64,000 nucleotides of DNA from Cinnamomum chago (GCA_038049695.1 CP142451.1:129104001-129168000), one strand, 5' to 3'. Positions 34,814 to 47,620 are shown, counted from the first letter of the stretch. Notes: generated from the sequence alone by a model not told the origin. Numbers and translations: made by a program.

Positions 34814-37800
34814 TGAAGGGAAAGAGTAGAATGGTTACACCCTACAGGTCTCAGGCGTGAATGCTTGCCCTTTATACCGGTACTGAAGGGGGTGAAAAAG
34901 AAGTAATTTTATTAAGCTCAATTCAATAGAGACTCAACCCAACAAAGCTCTCGTGGAGTTGACCGTTGATAGAAAACTTAGAGATGATAAGACTTATCTA
35001 AAATGTAGGTCAAGAATCAATGGCCTAAGGGCATAGAATACATACTATTAGAATTATGATGGATTAATAGTCAAATGAGCTCCACCCAAGGATTATTAAA
35101 GAGAAAAGGGTGAAGGATAAAATGCAGTCGTATAGTTGGGACCTTGACTTTTCTAACATTCGAATTGCTAGGGTGATGAGTGTGTATCATATTGTATCCT
35201 CCCATTATCCAAATTCCATTAGAGGGGAGGCTATTTGATTGTCAACTTTGGATATTAACTTTTGGTCCTTCATTTTTTACAACTTATACAAAGTCTTAGA
35301 ATCCCTGATTATCATTTAATTACAAGGAAACAAACAGCACTAAGTCTCATATAACTTGCCCCAGTGTAGATTACTTTTGCTACAATTTTTTTTATTTTTT
35401 ATTTTTGTCAACTTTCTTTTCATTTAGGGATACACATATATTTCTTTTTATCTTAATCTCACCAATCTATCCCAAGCACGAATAATAAAAGAGGGTTGCC
35501 TTACGAAGATTTACACCTACCGTAAAACTTTTATCACAACCCAAACATGAATTCTATAAAACAACACTTAGGACGAGGCTTTGTTGATAATAATCCTGGT
35601 TTTGCCCCGAGGCATAGATTTCAATCATTGATACGATGGGCCATAGGTTTTAGTTTGTTGTTAGATGGATCCTTAATTACAAAAATGTATGTCATGATCC
35701 ATAAGGGTTAATATCCTCACTCATTGTCAAATTATTCCTGAAACCAAAATCATGTGGATCATCTACTGTAATGATCTATAGTGAACCTCTCCAAAGCATT
35801 GCAAACTAAATCAATGATGGGAGATGACTCTTAACATTTCATTCTGCTTGATGGGTCATTCATTCTTAGAGGAGAAGGTTATATCTAATTATCCTAATAT
35901 AATAAAATTTGGAACATGATGTACATCTAGCAGTTGAAAAAAGGGTATTGGGATCTTAGGTTCAAGTATTGGTATTCAACATTACGACTCTAGAAGACTA
36001 GAATGATTAGCCAGCAACTGTCACTGCTGAGAATTATATATATGTACGGCAGTAATTTAAGAGTCCTGTTGGCCCCAACTATGATCATTTATAATAGGAT
36101 TTTAGTTGGGTTTCCGATTACATTTATGCTGACTATATAACACAACTATATGACACACGCGGATCTTTCAATGCACATTTATATGCAATCACATCTCAAC
36201 ATCCAAGCCATGCATAAGGTGGGGTCCTCATGTACAATACTCTGGCCCAAAAACCAGTCTCGTCCACTCATCAGGTGGTCTGATGAATGCACATTGAATG
36301 TGGATAGTTGGCAAAAGCTTTTTAATGCATCAGTTGCCTTCATAGATGTGGAGCCCTTTTCTTTGAATTTGGCTATCTGATTGATCTACATGGTCGGCCA
36401 CAAGGTATGCCGCATAACAAATTTGAAGCTTTTCAAATGTCTTGGTAGGTTTTCTTAATCTGCAACTCTCAAATCAAATAACTTATAAAATCTTACCAAG
36501 AAAATATATAAAAAAATGTCTATATTTTATTAGTGATGATAATAAAAGAGAGAATGAAATGATAAATGATAATAAAAAATAGAAGAGGAACAAAAAAATC
36601 ATGAGGAGGTGCCACAATGAAGAGCACATGCTTGTGGCACATTTTAACTGAAAGCCTCAGCTATTTTTGTTATTCCGAAAAACAGGTGATGTGGACTCCT
36701 AAAATTTAAATAAAACAATTATAGATTATCATTCCCAATAATTCTTATTGTTGTTGTTAATCTTTTGATGTGAACCCAATCAATGGTGAACTCGGAAATT
36801 TTTTCGTTGTGGGTCTGCTAAGGGAAAAGGAAAAAAACCTTCCAAATGTGCATTCTTATACGAACAAAAAGATGCCTCACTGCTGAGCTAATATTGAATG
36901 ATATGCACCCCCTCCCAAACAATATATGGTTGCACACTTGCACCAAAATTTGGGGTGTGTTGTTTTTTTCATTAGTCATTTATAACTCTTCAGTTTTGAA
37001 AAACCTTTAAACTTGTATTAAAGTTGAACGTAGACAAAAGTATTGATTTTTTATTTTATTTTGCTTTACAAGAACTTAAGTACTTACAAACCCATGAACA
37101 CTACATATCTGATATGTCCCAGTCTAGCGGCTGAGAAACAGCAAGGGACGAAAAGTACCATTATATTGATTAGAATATGATGATATTATTATAGGTGGTG
37201 GTTTTTTTTTGTTATTGTAATCATGCCATTTTCTTTTACTGTTACTATGATATCAAAATCAATAGCACATGCAGACACCGACAGTTTATCTTCTAATGTG
37301 ACTACTTTGTCTTCAGCTCATGCAGCTGCTGGCCCACTTAATCAATGGCTCTAATCACATTACCCGATTTTGTCATGTACAAGGGACGAGCAAGAAACTT
37401 CAACGGCATGGTAAGGAATACTGAGATCGAAACGGCAACCTCGCCACTGCAAACTTTGGCAGCTTGAACGAAGAAGCTCACAAAATTACACATCAAACTC
37501 GGACGAGTTGTTCACCGAGTTATTCTACTCACCTTGATTTTCAATGATATAACTACCAAAACTAATTACGATGTTTATAATAGAGTAGTTTTTTTTTTCT
37601 AAAAAATACTCACAATCCCTATCAAATCCCTAACCGAAACCGACATAGGGCAAGGATTGATCCCCAGTTATTTTTTTGGAGAAGGAATTGCCTCACCAAG
37701 TCGCCTCACTATTGAGTTTCCAGTCCATTGACAAATTAATTTTTGTTGACAAAACATCATGTTTTTCACACACTAAATGAAAAATTCATGTGAAATTTTT

Positions 37801-38353
37801 ATATAGCTATTCAGTTTTCATTTCCCTAAATCAATCCCATAATTGAGATCTCAAATTCCTCTTCCTCTTTTGAAAAATTATTAAAAAGCCTGTAGTTGCT
37901 TACATTGAAATGTCTCAAATTAACTCTTTTATCTCACTTTAGTCGACATGGCTCTTTAAAATTGCTTCTTTTTCTGTGTTTTTCTTCTTAATTAATTTTT
38001 CTCAAAGTGATGCATCATTTTGCAAATATAGTTCTGTTCTGAAACAACTATGCAAAAGTCCATATGTTAGAAGAAGGTGGTACTACGTCTTTAGAATGTT
38101 ACCGCTGGGAACTTGAAAAAGAAAATTACATGGTACTGAAAAAGAGGGGTATTTCTAATTATTCAGAAATTATGACAATGTTGTCCACAAGATTTGCCAA
38201 CTACACATTCCATGGGCAGTTGATAGAGAACCCAAAAGATGATGATGATAATAATAATAATAGAAATAATAGAGAAATAGAAGAAAAAGGAGAAAAAAAA
38301 GAGGGTAAAAATCTGAAAATCTCCATTTCTCTTGATAAAAATAAAAAATAAAA

Positions 38354-39118
38354 TTACAGATGAAGATCCAAACTCACGTGCTCATGGACGCTGCTAGCCG
38401 TCGATTCGTACACGTGTCGGCTCTGGGACGGCATGCCCTCTCCTGCAAACAGCGGCAAGGAACGATCGCGGAACGAGGGCTGGACGATCGGGATTCTCAA
38501 GAGCCCGGGGAGCGGGTTGCCGTTGATGGGCTGGGAGACGGAGACGTGTCCTCCGTACATCCGGCTGTTCCAGTAAGGATGGAGCGGCGGAGCGGAGGAC
38601 AGGGCCGTTTGGGGGGAGTGGGTCGGTGGCGCTGAGCCGAGCCGGTAGTTGAGGAGGCCGTAGACATGTCCGGAGTCGTAGATGCTATTGTGGGCGAGGG
38701 CGGACTGGAGGTGGGCTCGCTTGGCGTGCTGGCGCTCGCGCTTGTGTGCGTTCTGGTGGCCCCCTAAGGCCTGGGAGGTCGGGAAATTCCTGCAGCAGTA
38801 GTGGCACTCGAACTTGCGTGCGCTCTCCCTCTCCTCCGCGCTGCTGCTTTCCTTTGCCTCTTCTCTCACGTTAGGCTCGGCCGAATCAGACTCGGACGTT
38901 GCACCCGCACCCGTAGCCGCTTCATTGTTGTTGTTATTATGATTGTGGTTGATGATAGTAGTAGGAGCTGCAGCTGTAGTTGTGTCCTTGGGAGAGCCGA
39001 ATTCGATGCCAAAGAGGCGTATGCCCTTCTCTCTAACGGGCGCAGGGCGTATGAAGGGGAGTTGGGAGAAGGAGTCCACACTCATGAAGTCGTGGGTCTC
39101 CTTCTCAAGTCTCTCCAT
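38354..39118 (-). CDS. C2H2 zinc-finger transcription factor, GIS/ZFP8-like
   Basis: The product is 254 residues from one exon, starting MERLEKETHDFMSVDSFSQL. The N-terminal THDFMSVDSFSQLPFIR and IRLFGIEF match the GLABROUS INFLORESCENCE STEMS (GIS)/GIS2/ZFP8 group. A single C2H2 finger (C105, C108, H121, H125) contains the plant QALGGH signature at 116-121. An Asn run lies at 61-65, and the protein ends in the EAR-type repressor motif LDLHL (250-254). By family knowledge it acts in the nucleus and controls trichome or epidermal development through gibberellin and cytokinin signals. An in-frame ATG 17 codons upstream exists, but family members start at the chosen Met. The exon is GC-rich. Confidence 0.93.
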   Translation of the reverse strand: MERLEKETHDFMSVDSFSQLPFIRPAPVREKGIRLFGIEFGSPKDTTTAAAPTTIINHNHNNNNNEAATGAGATSESDSAEPNVREEAKESSSAEERESARKFECHYCCRNFPTSQALGGHQNAHKRERQHAKRAHLQSALAHNSIYDSGHVYGLLNYRLGSAPPTHSPQTALSSAPPLHPYWNSRMYGGHVSVSQPINGNPLPGLLRIPIVQPSFRDRSLPLFAGEGMPSQSRHVYESTASSVHEHVSLDLHL

Positions 39119-40210
39119 GGGGGGAATAGGATAAGAAGAGACTGTGCGCGCAACACGTTGGAGAAACAACTCCTGGGTTAGCTGAGGAGGTGGGGAGGGA
39201 GAGAAAATATGGGGTGGGTTTTTTTTTTTGTTTTTTTTATTTTTATTTTTTGGGGGGTGGTGGGTGTGTGTGTGGGGGCTACAAAGGTCTGAACTGTGGA
39301 CAATTCATATGGAGTAAGGTCTGACAAGTGCGCCAGAGCAGATGAATGAGGCTTTTGGCTTCCTCTCTCCATGTACCTCCAAGAGGAGGAGCACAATACA
39401 TATTACATACCACTTTCCTAGCCATGCATGTATGTATTGTAGTAAGGCCTACTCGTTTGGTGCACCTCGTGTGCAGATTAGTAAATGGCTCCTGATCATG
39501 TTTAAATGATGATTGGGTTGATCAAAATGGAGGAACTTAGAGGTGGGTTAGTGAGAGCAGGGGCATCTAGGGATTTAGTCCTTCTATTCTCAAGAGGAGT
39601 AGCAAGGGAGGAGTAAAATTAGGTGATTAGTTATACATGGAACTTTATTTCATTATTATTTAGATGGAAATAAATAAAATGGTGATATAAAGTAGTTACT
39701 TTATTGTTGTTTGGATGGATTAGTAAGGATGAGAACTAAAGTTTGGGTGTGAAACCACTAGTGTTTCACTCATTTTTTGCATTTCTTTTTTTTTTTTTTG
39801 CTATAACTAAGAGTCGTAATTTGGAAAGAGGTAAATTTTGTAAAAGCGCTTATTTATTTTAATCCCTTTATTTTTATTTTATTCATGGTTTTACCCCCAG
39901 TTCATTTATACTCCATGTAGAACATGTCCTTGTTTAGTTGTAAACCTTTTTATAGACCGTCCACTCATTGGGTGGTGGATAAGACCTCTGTTTAGTTCCA
40001 CTCCGTTCAGAGCTCATGAAATGATCGATCCAAGTGCTTCCAGGATTAGTGGACGGTTTGGATGTATTCTATTAAGTGTTTATCAACCGTTTGACTTTTT
40101 TAAAGTTGGTAAAGAGATCACAAAAAGGTACCTGACGAGCACCATTTTTCTCAAAGCATACATATGCATGAGTCAACAACATGGTAGAGACTAGACGGGC
40201 AGAAGGGGAA

Positions 40211-40245
40211 GAGAGAGACCCACCAAGATGACGAAATCCTTTGGT

Positions 40246-40257
<12 letters not shown>
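40211..40257. repeat. Short inverted repeat next to a (CT)n tract
   Basis: GAGAGAGACCCACCAA pairs with TTGGTGGGCTCTCTCTC across a loop of about 15 bases. It lies 1.1 kb upstream of the zinc-finger start. It may be incidental. Confidence 0.5.

Positions 40258-40288
<31 letters not shown>
40250..40288. repeat. (CT)n microsatellite
   Basis: About 19 uninterrupted CT units. Confidence 0.95.
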
Positions 40289-40290
<2 letters not shown>

Positions 40291-42512
40291 AGGTACTGCT
40301 AGTTGGTGTTGGTTCTTTAAAGCTGTTGCGTTTCTTTTATATCTACAGGCAGGTTTTTGTGTTAAGTGGTCCTGTTGCTCCTGTAATGTTCGGTGAATAC
40401 ATGAACGGGAAAGAGAAATCATCACAACACATGTCGAGTAACAAGTACATTTGAGTTTTCCACATTTGTTTCTTTTCTGATAATGACACTCTAGTCCCCG
40501 CCCTTCTCCCAATCCAGTACTCCAATTTACCCTTCTCTTTTATCATGGTATGAAGTAAAAGAGAAGATTTACCAGGTGAGAATACTGCCACAAGATTACT
40601 TTCAAAATACTTGGTATGTTATCGTAATTAATATTTCATACAACCTATTTAAATCTCGGCTGAAATTAACCGGAATCACCCTATATAGAAGGTCTCTAAT
40701 GATAGTAGTCCAAAGATATGATCTAGATTCTATTAATAAACCTCTATTATTCACATTAGTATAAGGGAATGTGCCAACATAAGTTTCTATTTGCATCTAA
40801 CAGAGCCCAAAAACCATTAATAGAAAATTCTTATTTTCCTAATATTATAAATTTTTCAGAAGAAAGATTCAAAACAAGCTAAATTTTTTGTTTGTACCAA
40901 TATGGAGAACTCACCACTGGCCTAACATTCATTGTTCGAGCAAAAATTACTTACGGTTTGTTTAGTAATGGGTTAAAGTGTAAACTGCAAGTTATCCGCT
41001 GCTTGTTTCAGCTCACTTTGTTTGGTTGGTTGGTAAGAAAACACTGATTAAGGAGGTCCACCTTTTTGTTGTTTAAGGTACATCTACTTATATATGGTTA
41101 TGCCTTCAGGTGTTGGCAATTCTAGGATGTATCCGAAGTTGCAAATGAGAGCCAAAATTTGATAGTTGGTGATCTCATGGCTTGGAACCATTTCTACATA
41201 AGGATCAGAATCATGTGAGCTATGTGAACAACAGAGGCCTTAATTCAATAGGGTTATGAACAAAACTAAGATTAGCAACAAAAAAAAGGGTCCACCGTCT
41301 GAATTATTCTATATATAGTTGGTGTTTAATTATCCGAGATTGGTAACTTAATCAGGGATGGCCCAGTTGGGTGTTAGTAGCAAGTAGATTGAGTTTAAGT
41401 GCATAAATTCCTAATTCAATTGAAAGGGAGAGATTGTGGGCCACACCATCTATTTATAAATTAGAAAGGGACTTAATTTGTCCTTCGAATAAAGGACTGA
41501 ACACATTTGTCCACCCATCTTTTCCCTTCTCTTTCTTCCACTTCTAGGAGTTTCTTTTTACCATAGTAACCCCAAATGGGCTTCCATTTGCAGCATTGGG
41601 GCTGGTGGATATGCCTAGTGTTTTCTTTATTTTACTGGGTGCTGCCTTTCTTTATCATCTCTCTCATATTACTCATTTTGAGGGTTTTGGAATTCAGGTG
41701 TCTGTTTCCTTGCATGGGTTCTAGCTGTTATAGTAATTTAATGATTTCGTGGGGGAGACTGGAGAAAAGAAATGCCTTTTCCTGTTCACAGTTTTTTGCT
41801 TTATTCTTGCATGCTTGACCCGTTTTGCAATTATTCCTCCTCTTCAACTGTACACATCCTCATAATTAATTCTACCCTCTACACCTCCAAGAGATGTCGC
41901 TTTCCCTCTTCCATCTACCACTTGAGTTTGCTGCATTCAAGAACTCGTAATTGCTCTTACCCTGCTCTTCACTGCGCTCACCCATTCACCCAAGAGCCAG
42001 AGGCCCATTTCATATATACTGCCATGCCACAGTTCAATTATCCAAGAGAGTGCTAGTGTGCCTGTGGAAAGCTTGTACTCCTGCACCCCAAACCAAGCTT
42101 CAAACCAAAAGTCGAGATGATTTGGGCATGGACTGAACATCACTTGGCAGACAATGATCCTAGCCATTCCATTGGTGGCCATCACATGGAGGATTAAATT
42201 CAACAAAAAAAGCCTCTATTCAACTCATCATTCATGCTTTGCGGGTACGACAATCCTATTCAATTTACAAGTGGGATTAGGTTTTAGATCTAAGATTTCA
42301 AGCCATTAAATCAATAGGCCTTGGTCCTACTCTCGAGTATCTTAATTAGATTATGGAAGTTTAGGTGAAAAACTAGAGAATATATAAATCTTCAATTGAT
42401 TGACAAATTGAACATTGAATCAAAATAATGTAGTTTGTTATGTGCATAATGCAAGTAATAGAAGGTTTACCATGATTAGGAAAGCAATGAACTAGATTTA
42501 GGTTTTTATAGT

Positions 42513-42793
42513 CGTTGAGAAGCAGACTCCACCAGAGGGGGAGTATTGATAAGTATTTATACTTCTTGTATTAATGCATCGGGGCTTTAGTAGAAATGAT
42601 TAGCTAAGGAGATTTAATATGATATTAGGGCCAATTAGTTGTGAGCTCGAATCCATGTGACCCAGTTCCACCTAAGGGGGAGCGGAGTGAAAAGTGGGCT
42701 CCACCAGAGGGGGAGTATTGAAAAGTGTTTATGCTGCGTCTAATAACACGTTGAGGTTTTGGTCAGAATCTTTACCTAAGGAAACTTAATAAT
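42513..42793 (+). mobile_element. TRIM copy, LTR-internal-LTR
   Basis: Same family as the 15.8-kb array. The first LTR runs from about 42513, followed by a primer-site-like word at 42620-42632, a short internal part, a polypurine word AAGGGGGAG (about 42673-42682) and a second LTR to about 42793. It is non-coding, structurally complete in outline but diverged. Confidence 0.7.
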
Positions 42794-44297
42794 AGTGAAA
42801 TTGGTGACCCTGGTTTGAAATATCCAATAAACTGTACGAAAGGGGATTAGATGGGAGCCTTGTTTTGGATTGGTTTTGATGGACGTAAATGCATGCAATG
42901 TGTACAGTAGGTGAGTTCATGTTTATTGGATACTTGTACTCTTGTCAGGTGATTATCAATGGCGTTCTTATTCTTCTCTTAAATCTCATTTTAAAGTACT
43001 GGCGTTGCACTCATGTGCCCCACTAAGAAGCCCTATCGCCTACTTATGCAAACCCTAACTTCAACCACCCTTCATTTGATGCAAACCTTCTTTACCATTG
43101 AAGTCACTGTGGTGGGGATGGGGGACCATCGATCTTCAGAGCTTGGCTCCACCTTCCGCTAATTGTCATGTAGCCCCCCACCAAGTAAAAAGGTCACATC
43201 TGTGGAAGCCCTAATTCTTTCAGATGGGGCTAGCTTGGCTAAAACATGGCATCAATGCATCCTCCATCTGCTGCATTGGCTCGCTCTGGGGAGGCGTCAC
43301 TGTCTCCTTGTTCATCCCCACAACTTTCCCATTAGGTGGCGTGAGCGCGACGTTACTTTTGAACTCCTGTCGCGGGGCTAGAACATGCGCCGGTGCCCCA
43401 TCCATGGTGGCCCCAACACAAGTTCAATGAGTGGAGGACATGGTAGCCATGACTCTTGGCTGGCTCAATGAGCATATGTTTGTGATCTGATATAATCTAA
43501 CCTAACTAGGCCCAAAAGCAGAATTCAATGTGAGATGAGGAGATATTTAAGAGGAACATGAGGTCAGGAAGCCACGCAAGTGGAAGAACCTAAGGAGATG
43601 GGGATGAGGCCTTGGACCACACATGAGGAGGAAATCAACATAAATGGCATCACATGAAGAGGATGGTTTTCTACATGTAACCCTCATGTCAATGTGGATA
43701 GGTCCAAGTCTTTAAAGCCTGATGTTCTTCTCAAGGAATGGGATGATCATATTGTCGGAATGAAGGCCTAGGACCACCAGCATCTCAAAGGTGACATGAC
43801 AATGTTTTGAGAGGCCAATAAGAAAAGGTGAAGGGTTCTTTTCAAATGATGCATATTATCAATGCAAGGAGAGAGCATCTTTGGGCTTGTAATATGCTTG
43901 GTCCTCCTTTTATGTTAGGCCTTGGATGGTCTGAAAACACCCTTCTGTTTTAATCATTGATCATTTGTCTCTTTTGCTATAACAAATCTCTACAAGTGGG
44001 AAATTGGTTGCTACATATCTTTCATGGTTGCAGTGACATGATCAAAATGCTAACACTAGGACATAGGATGGCAACCCTAATTGTATTGGAGGTTGCCATT
44101 ACATCAGTCAGTTTTGAGAATAACTCAACTACAACATTGGGTGGCTTGACGGTTTCTTTATTTTGATGGATTTCTTCTATGGTGGAAATGTGGGGACTGA
44201 ACCCATCAACTTAAAGTTGCAACCCTTTTGTCCCAACCCTTGCTAGGGATCTAGGTGCGTGAGCTTTCTTCTTAAACCTTTAGTGCTTTAGAAGAAA
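42794..44297. other. Intergenic sequence without a recognised gene
   Basis: Overlapping short frames on both strands at 43163-43430 have no family signature. The GC content is slightly higher than around it, which may reflect an old element I cannot name. Confidence 0.4.
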
Positions 44298-45825
44298 TTA
44301 TTGGGTTTCTGTCTTGTATTCCGAGTTAGAGTATTTTGGTCATTGTACCGGGGCTTACTTTTACAGTCTGACCCAACTCAGCATGAAATTATTCGCTTTT
44401 GCCAATGTGCGCGCCCGAGGACTTCCCAGGAGGCCACCCATCCTATTATTGCTCCCGCCTGAGTACACTTAACTCCACAATTCTTATAATTTTCGGGATT
44501 GCATGGTTTTAAAACGCATCACATTGAGTTAAGGCGGGGTTTGACTCATAAGTCTAGGGTTAGGACTTGGGCATTTCCAACTCAATATGGAATGATCTGT
44601 TTTGGCCCAAGTGCTCGTATGGGGACTTCCCAGGAGGCCACTCATCCTAGTACTATTCTCGCTCAAGCACGCTTAACTCCATAATTCTTACGGTTTTTAG
44701 GGCCGCACGATTTTAAAACGCATCATGTTGAGTTCATTAAGATGGTATTTAAGTTATAAGCCTAGGGTCAGGACTTGGACATTTTCGATGTGAGAATATT
44801 GGAGTCCCTGATATCACAGGTGTTCTTTGGCGGGTGATGGGCACATCGAGTTTTAACCGAATCTGTCACCTTAGCACAGGCTTGCCGGATCTCACACTTC
44901 TTAGGGCTAAAATGCGGAGATTATATATAAAATGTAATCTGTAATCCTAAACTCTGAAGAGAGCCAATATATAAATCGGTGCTTTCTTTCCTTAGATATA
45001 GGCTTAATGTCAAACTACGTAGAATCCTCCTCTCTCTCTCTCTCTTGTGTAGCATGATTGTTTGATTGCAGGTTTCGCGCTTCTACACGCATATGCATAA
45101 TAATTGGTATCAGATCTTGGTTGTAAGCCTGATCGATATGTTTTGTCGTTAGATTTTTTTTAGTCACGCAATAGCGTGAAAAGATCAGGAAGGCAAAAAG
45201 AAAATCTCTATCTAGGGTTTTTGGTTCCTACACGATAGAGGGAGGAGAGAAGTCGTCTTTGAACTTCTCAATTCGATCAACTTGATCAAAGATAGAGGAT
45301 TATGAAAAAAAAAAGTCATTATGTTGACAATGGAATGTCAAGTTCGAGATGGAGAATTTTGACAAAAAGAAAAACTTTATTGGCAAATCAAAGTTCAAAT
45401 GCCAGTTCAACATGTTATAGTGTTGAAGATAATGCGTACATGTCAGTGAAGTATGTGGAGACATTGTCGGTTATTTCCAGGTGACTTGAGAGTACTATAA
45501 AATGTAAGCCAATATAGAGATTATTAGGTTTATGTCTTGTATTTCGGATTTACTGAAGTGGTCTATTGCGTTGGCCAGGGACCGGGTTCTGGGTGAGGGG
45601 TATTTTGGTCAATGTACCGAGGCTTTTTTAGGGGCTAACAAAGTAGAGATTATATAAACAATGCAATTATAACCCAAGACTTTAAAGAGAGTCAAGATGT
45701 AAGTTGGTACGTTCTTGCCGTGAATGTAGGCGCAATGCCGAATCACGTAAAATCCTTATCTCTCTATCGTGTGGTATGATTGTTCGATCGCAGGTTTTGC
45801 ACTTTCGCACGCACTCGCATAATAA
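44298..45825 (+). mobile_element. Short non-autonomous LTR element (Copia-like primer site) carrying a nested Cassandra element in its 5' LTR
   Basis: The 3' LTR is 45521-45825 (305 bp) and starts TTATTAGGTTTATGTCTTGT. The 5' LTR is 44298-45102, begins with the same words, and is about 500 bp longer because of an insertion. Both end GCATAATA. A primer-binding site TGGTATCAGATC lies at 45105-45116 (initiator tRNA-Met type). The internal part is only about 420 bp with no coding function. The LTRs have diverged substantially, so it is old. The outer target duplication is not clear. Confidence 0.75.
44350..44895. mobile_element. Cassandra TRIM fossil with two 5S rRNA-like LTR units, nested
   Basis: The two units, 204 bp apart, contain the antisense 3' half of plant 5S rRNA: about 44416-44492 and 44611-44690. 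Diagnostic words are ACTTCCCAGGAGGCCA, ATCCTAGTACTATTCTCG and CAAGCACGCTTAACTCC, covering the intermediate element and box C of the 5S promoter. A 5S segment within LTR-like units is the defining trait of Cassandra. The outer limits (about 44350 and 44895) come from comparison with the uninterrupted 3' LTR of the host element. It is broken, rearranged and old. Confidence 0.75.
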
Positions 45826-46344
45826 AAAGTAAAAGGCTTTTAGTATACTAACGTTTTTAGGATTTTATTGAACTATTGGAGTTCCTCTCAATTGAAAGTT
45901 CTCAATACCATTTATGAAAATACTCGGTCATTCATTGTCTTTGATTGCTTGTAATCATAATCTTGAATAAATTCTGCAATTTAATGAACATCCATATGTT
46001 TTAGACAAATCTTTGACAAATTGAAGATAGTATTAGTAGAGATCACTCCTTGGTTTCCTCCAATTTGTGATCTAATCCTGTGAATGCATCCTGTACAACT
46101 ATACAGACATTGTTGTATTCATGACTAAATATATCTCTTCATATTCATATTGAATGAAGCAGAGAGATTATCATCTATAGTGGCTATATATTCATGTATA
46201 AATACATCTCTTTAGATGAATTAAACAGTGAGAGTATCATTTATAATGCATATTGTAGGCCGTCAGTATTTTTTTTTAGAATAATTACATTTTGACCTTC
46301 CGGGTCTCACTCACTTTCCAACATTCACTTCCAGAGAGAGTGCG
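45826..46344. other. Intergenic AT-rich sequence
   Basis: No gene or definable repeat. Two similar CATCTCTT/ATGAATTAAACAG-type passages at 46130-46250 suggest an old short duplication. Confidence 0.4.
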
Positions 46345-46469
46345 TTTGAACCCATTATTATATCTTAAATTTCTGTTGCTAATCATTCATAGAAAATCTC
46401 GAGGCATTGGTAGAGGTAGGATAAATACTTTTCAATACTCCCCCCTTGAGTGGGGCCCACTCCTCAACA
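46345..46469 (-). mobile_element. Solo-LTR-like TRIM copy
   Basis: On the minus strand it starts TGTTGAGGAGTGGGC at 46469, has the AAGGGGGAGTATTGAAAAGT block of the family, and ends near 46360 followed by a trace of the primer site. Only one LTR is present. Confidence 0.65.
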
Positions 46470-46747
46470 ATGGATGGATAGCATTTTATTAGTTTACTAA
46501 GAAAGTTTTATGCTTAAACCTTGATTGATGGAATAAGCCTCAGTTGATGATGATGAGAAGGGGATTGAATGAAACATATTAGGAGCTTTTCATAAATGAG
46601 ATCCATTTGTAAGTACATTGAAGTGTGTGAAAGGCACCCGGTGACACTGTAATTACATGATTTGTGATCTTAGTGATAAAAAATAAGTGGCTATAATAAT
46701 CATGAAAAATCTAAGCAAAGCTTCTTTGCATTTGTTGAAAACACGTG

Positions 46748-47620
46748 TTTTTTTTAAATGGTATTTCATTAAAGGAGAAAGAAAATACAAAAAAGAGAAT
46801 AAAGGGAGGTACAAAAGAATTGTACCCCATCTAACACAATTTACATAATCATACCCTCCCAAGAAGACACCCTTTTCAACCCCTTGTTTAGCCAAAGCAT
46901 CGGCAAAAGAGTTTGCCAATCGTAATTCATGATGAAAGACCACAGAGAAAGATGTCGACAATACTTGGATCTCATTAAAAAAGAAATTGAAGTTTCCATG
47001 GGTTGATATTTCTATTAGACACCTAAAGTAATTGCATTAGAAGAGCCACTCTCCACAATAAGGGCACTGTGAAAATATCTCTTAAAACAACAAAGAGCTT
47101 CTAAAATAGCTAGCATCTCCGCTTCATTGGAATAATAGATGTCAACATTTTTTGAAAACATAAAAAGCACATCACCATTGCTATTACGAAGAACACCCCC
47201 AATACCTGCTGGGCCTAGTTTACCTCTCATCGCCCCATTGACATTGAGCTTAAGCAAATCAAACGGGGAAGGAGACCAAAGAATTGACATCCTCTCGTTT
47301 GTTGGTTCGTACCCCATGCAAGCTTCCCCGTTAACAATAAAATCATTAAGAGAGAAGTTAGAGAACTCCTTTCTCGCCAAAGCACACTCCGCAACTGTAA
47401 TGACAATTTTAAAGATTAACTCTTCTATCGAAGAAGAGGTATATTTGAAAATTCTATTATTTCTTTCCCTTCATATGGACCATAAGATGACATTCATGTG
47501 TTCAGATCAAGATGGAGACTTAAGCAAGCTAAAGCTAATGCTCGTTAGTTCTCGTAACACATCATCATTAAACCAATCTTGGAATTCTTTATGACTAGGT
47601 ATAGGATACGAAAGATGGGG
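46748..47620 (-). mobile_element. LINE 3' fragment with RNase H domain
   Basis: The minus-strand frame 47380-47015 (121 residues) has the plant LINE RNase H core: LLKLNVNGAMRGKLGPAGIGGVLRN, SNEAEMLAILEAL and IVESGSSNA. A further frame (46961-46653) has the C-terminal SFADALAKQGVEKG. The first catalytic Asp position reads Asn (LNVNGA), and the domain is split over frames, so it is inactive. The tail is the T-run at 46748-46755. The 5' end is approximate and no target duplication was found. Confidence 0.75.

Larger units (their letters stand above)
29647..38353. other. Long intergenic stretch, mostly unrecognised
   Basis: No gene is supported. Small items: a possible decayed hAT-type repeat at about 30697-30930 (ends TGTTAAT), a short promoter-like and pyrimidine-rich stretch at 31420-31620 with a tiny frame, (CA)n at 33241-33258, an exact 27-bp tandem duplication at 33598-33651 and a 56-bp-spaced duplication at 34731-34813. 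The remaining sequence is AT-rich and without features I can name. Confidence 0.5.
39119..42512. other. Upstream region of the zinc-finger gene and intergenic sequence
   Basis: The first 300 bp upstream hold purine and pyrimidine runs, probably 5' UTR and promoter. Further out are a short hairpin and (CT)n tract near 40.2 kb. No other gene is recognised; the frames at 41.6-42.1 kb lack family features. Confidence 0.5.

Noticed and set aside
38801-39181. 126-residue frame on the + strand opposite the zinc-finger gene
   Set aside because: It is an antisense shadow of a GC-rich exon with a clear family match on the other strand.
43163-43430. Overlapping frames with Pro/His-rich translations
   Set aside because: They have no recognisable domain and mutually overlap on both strands.
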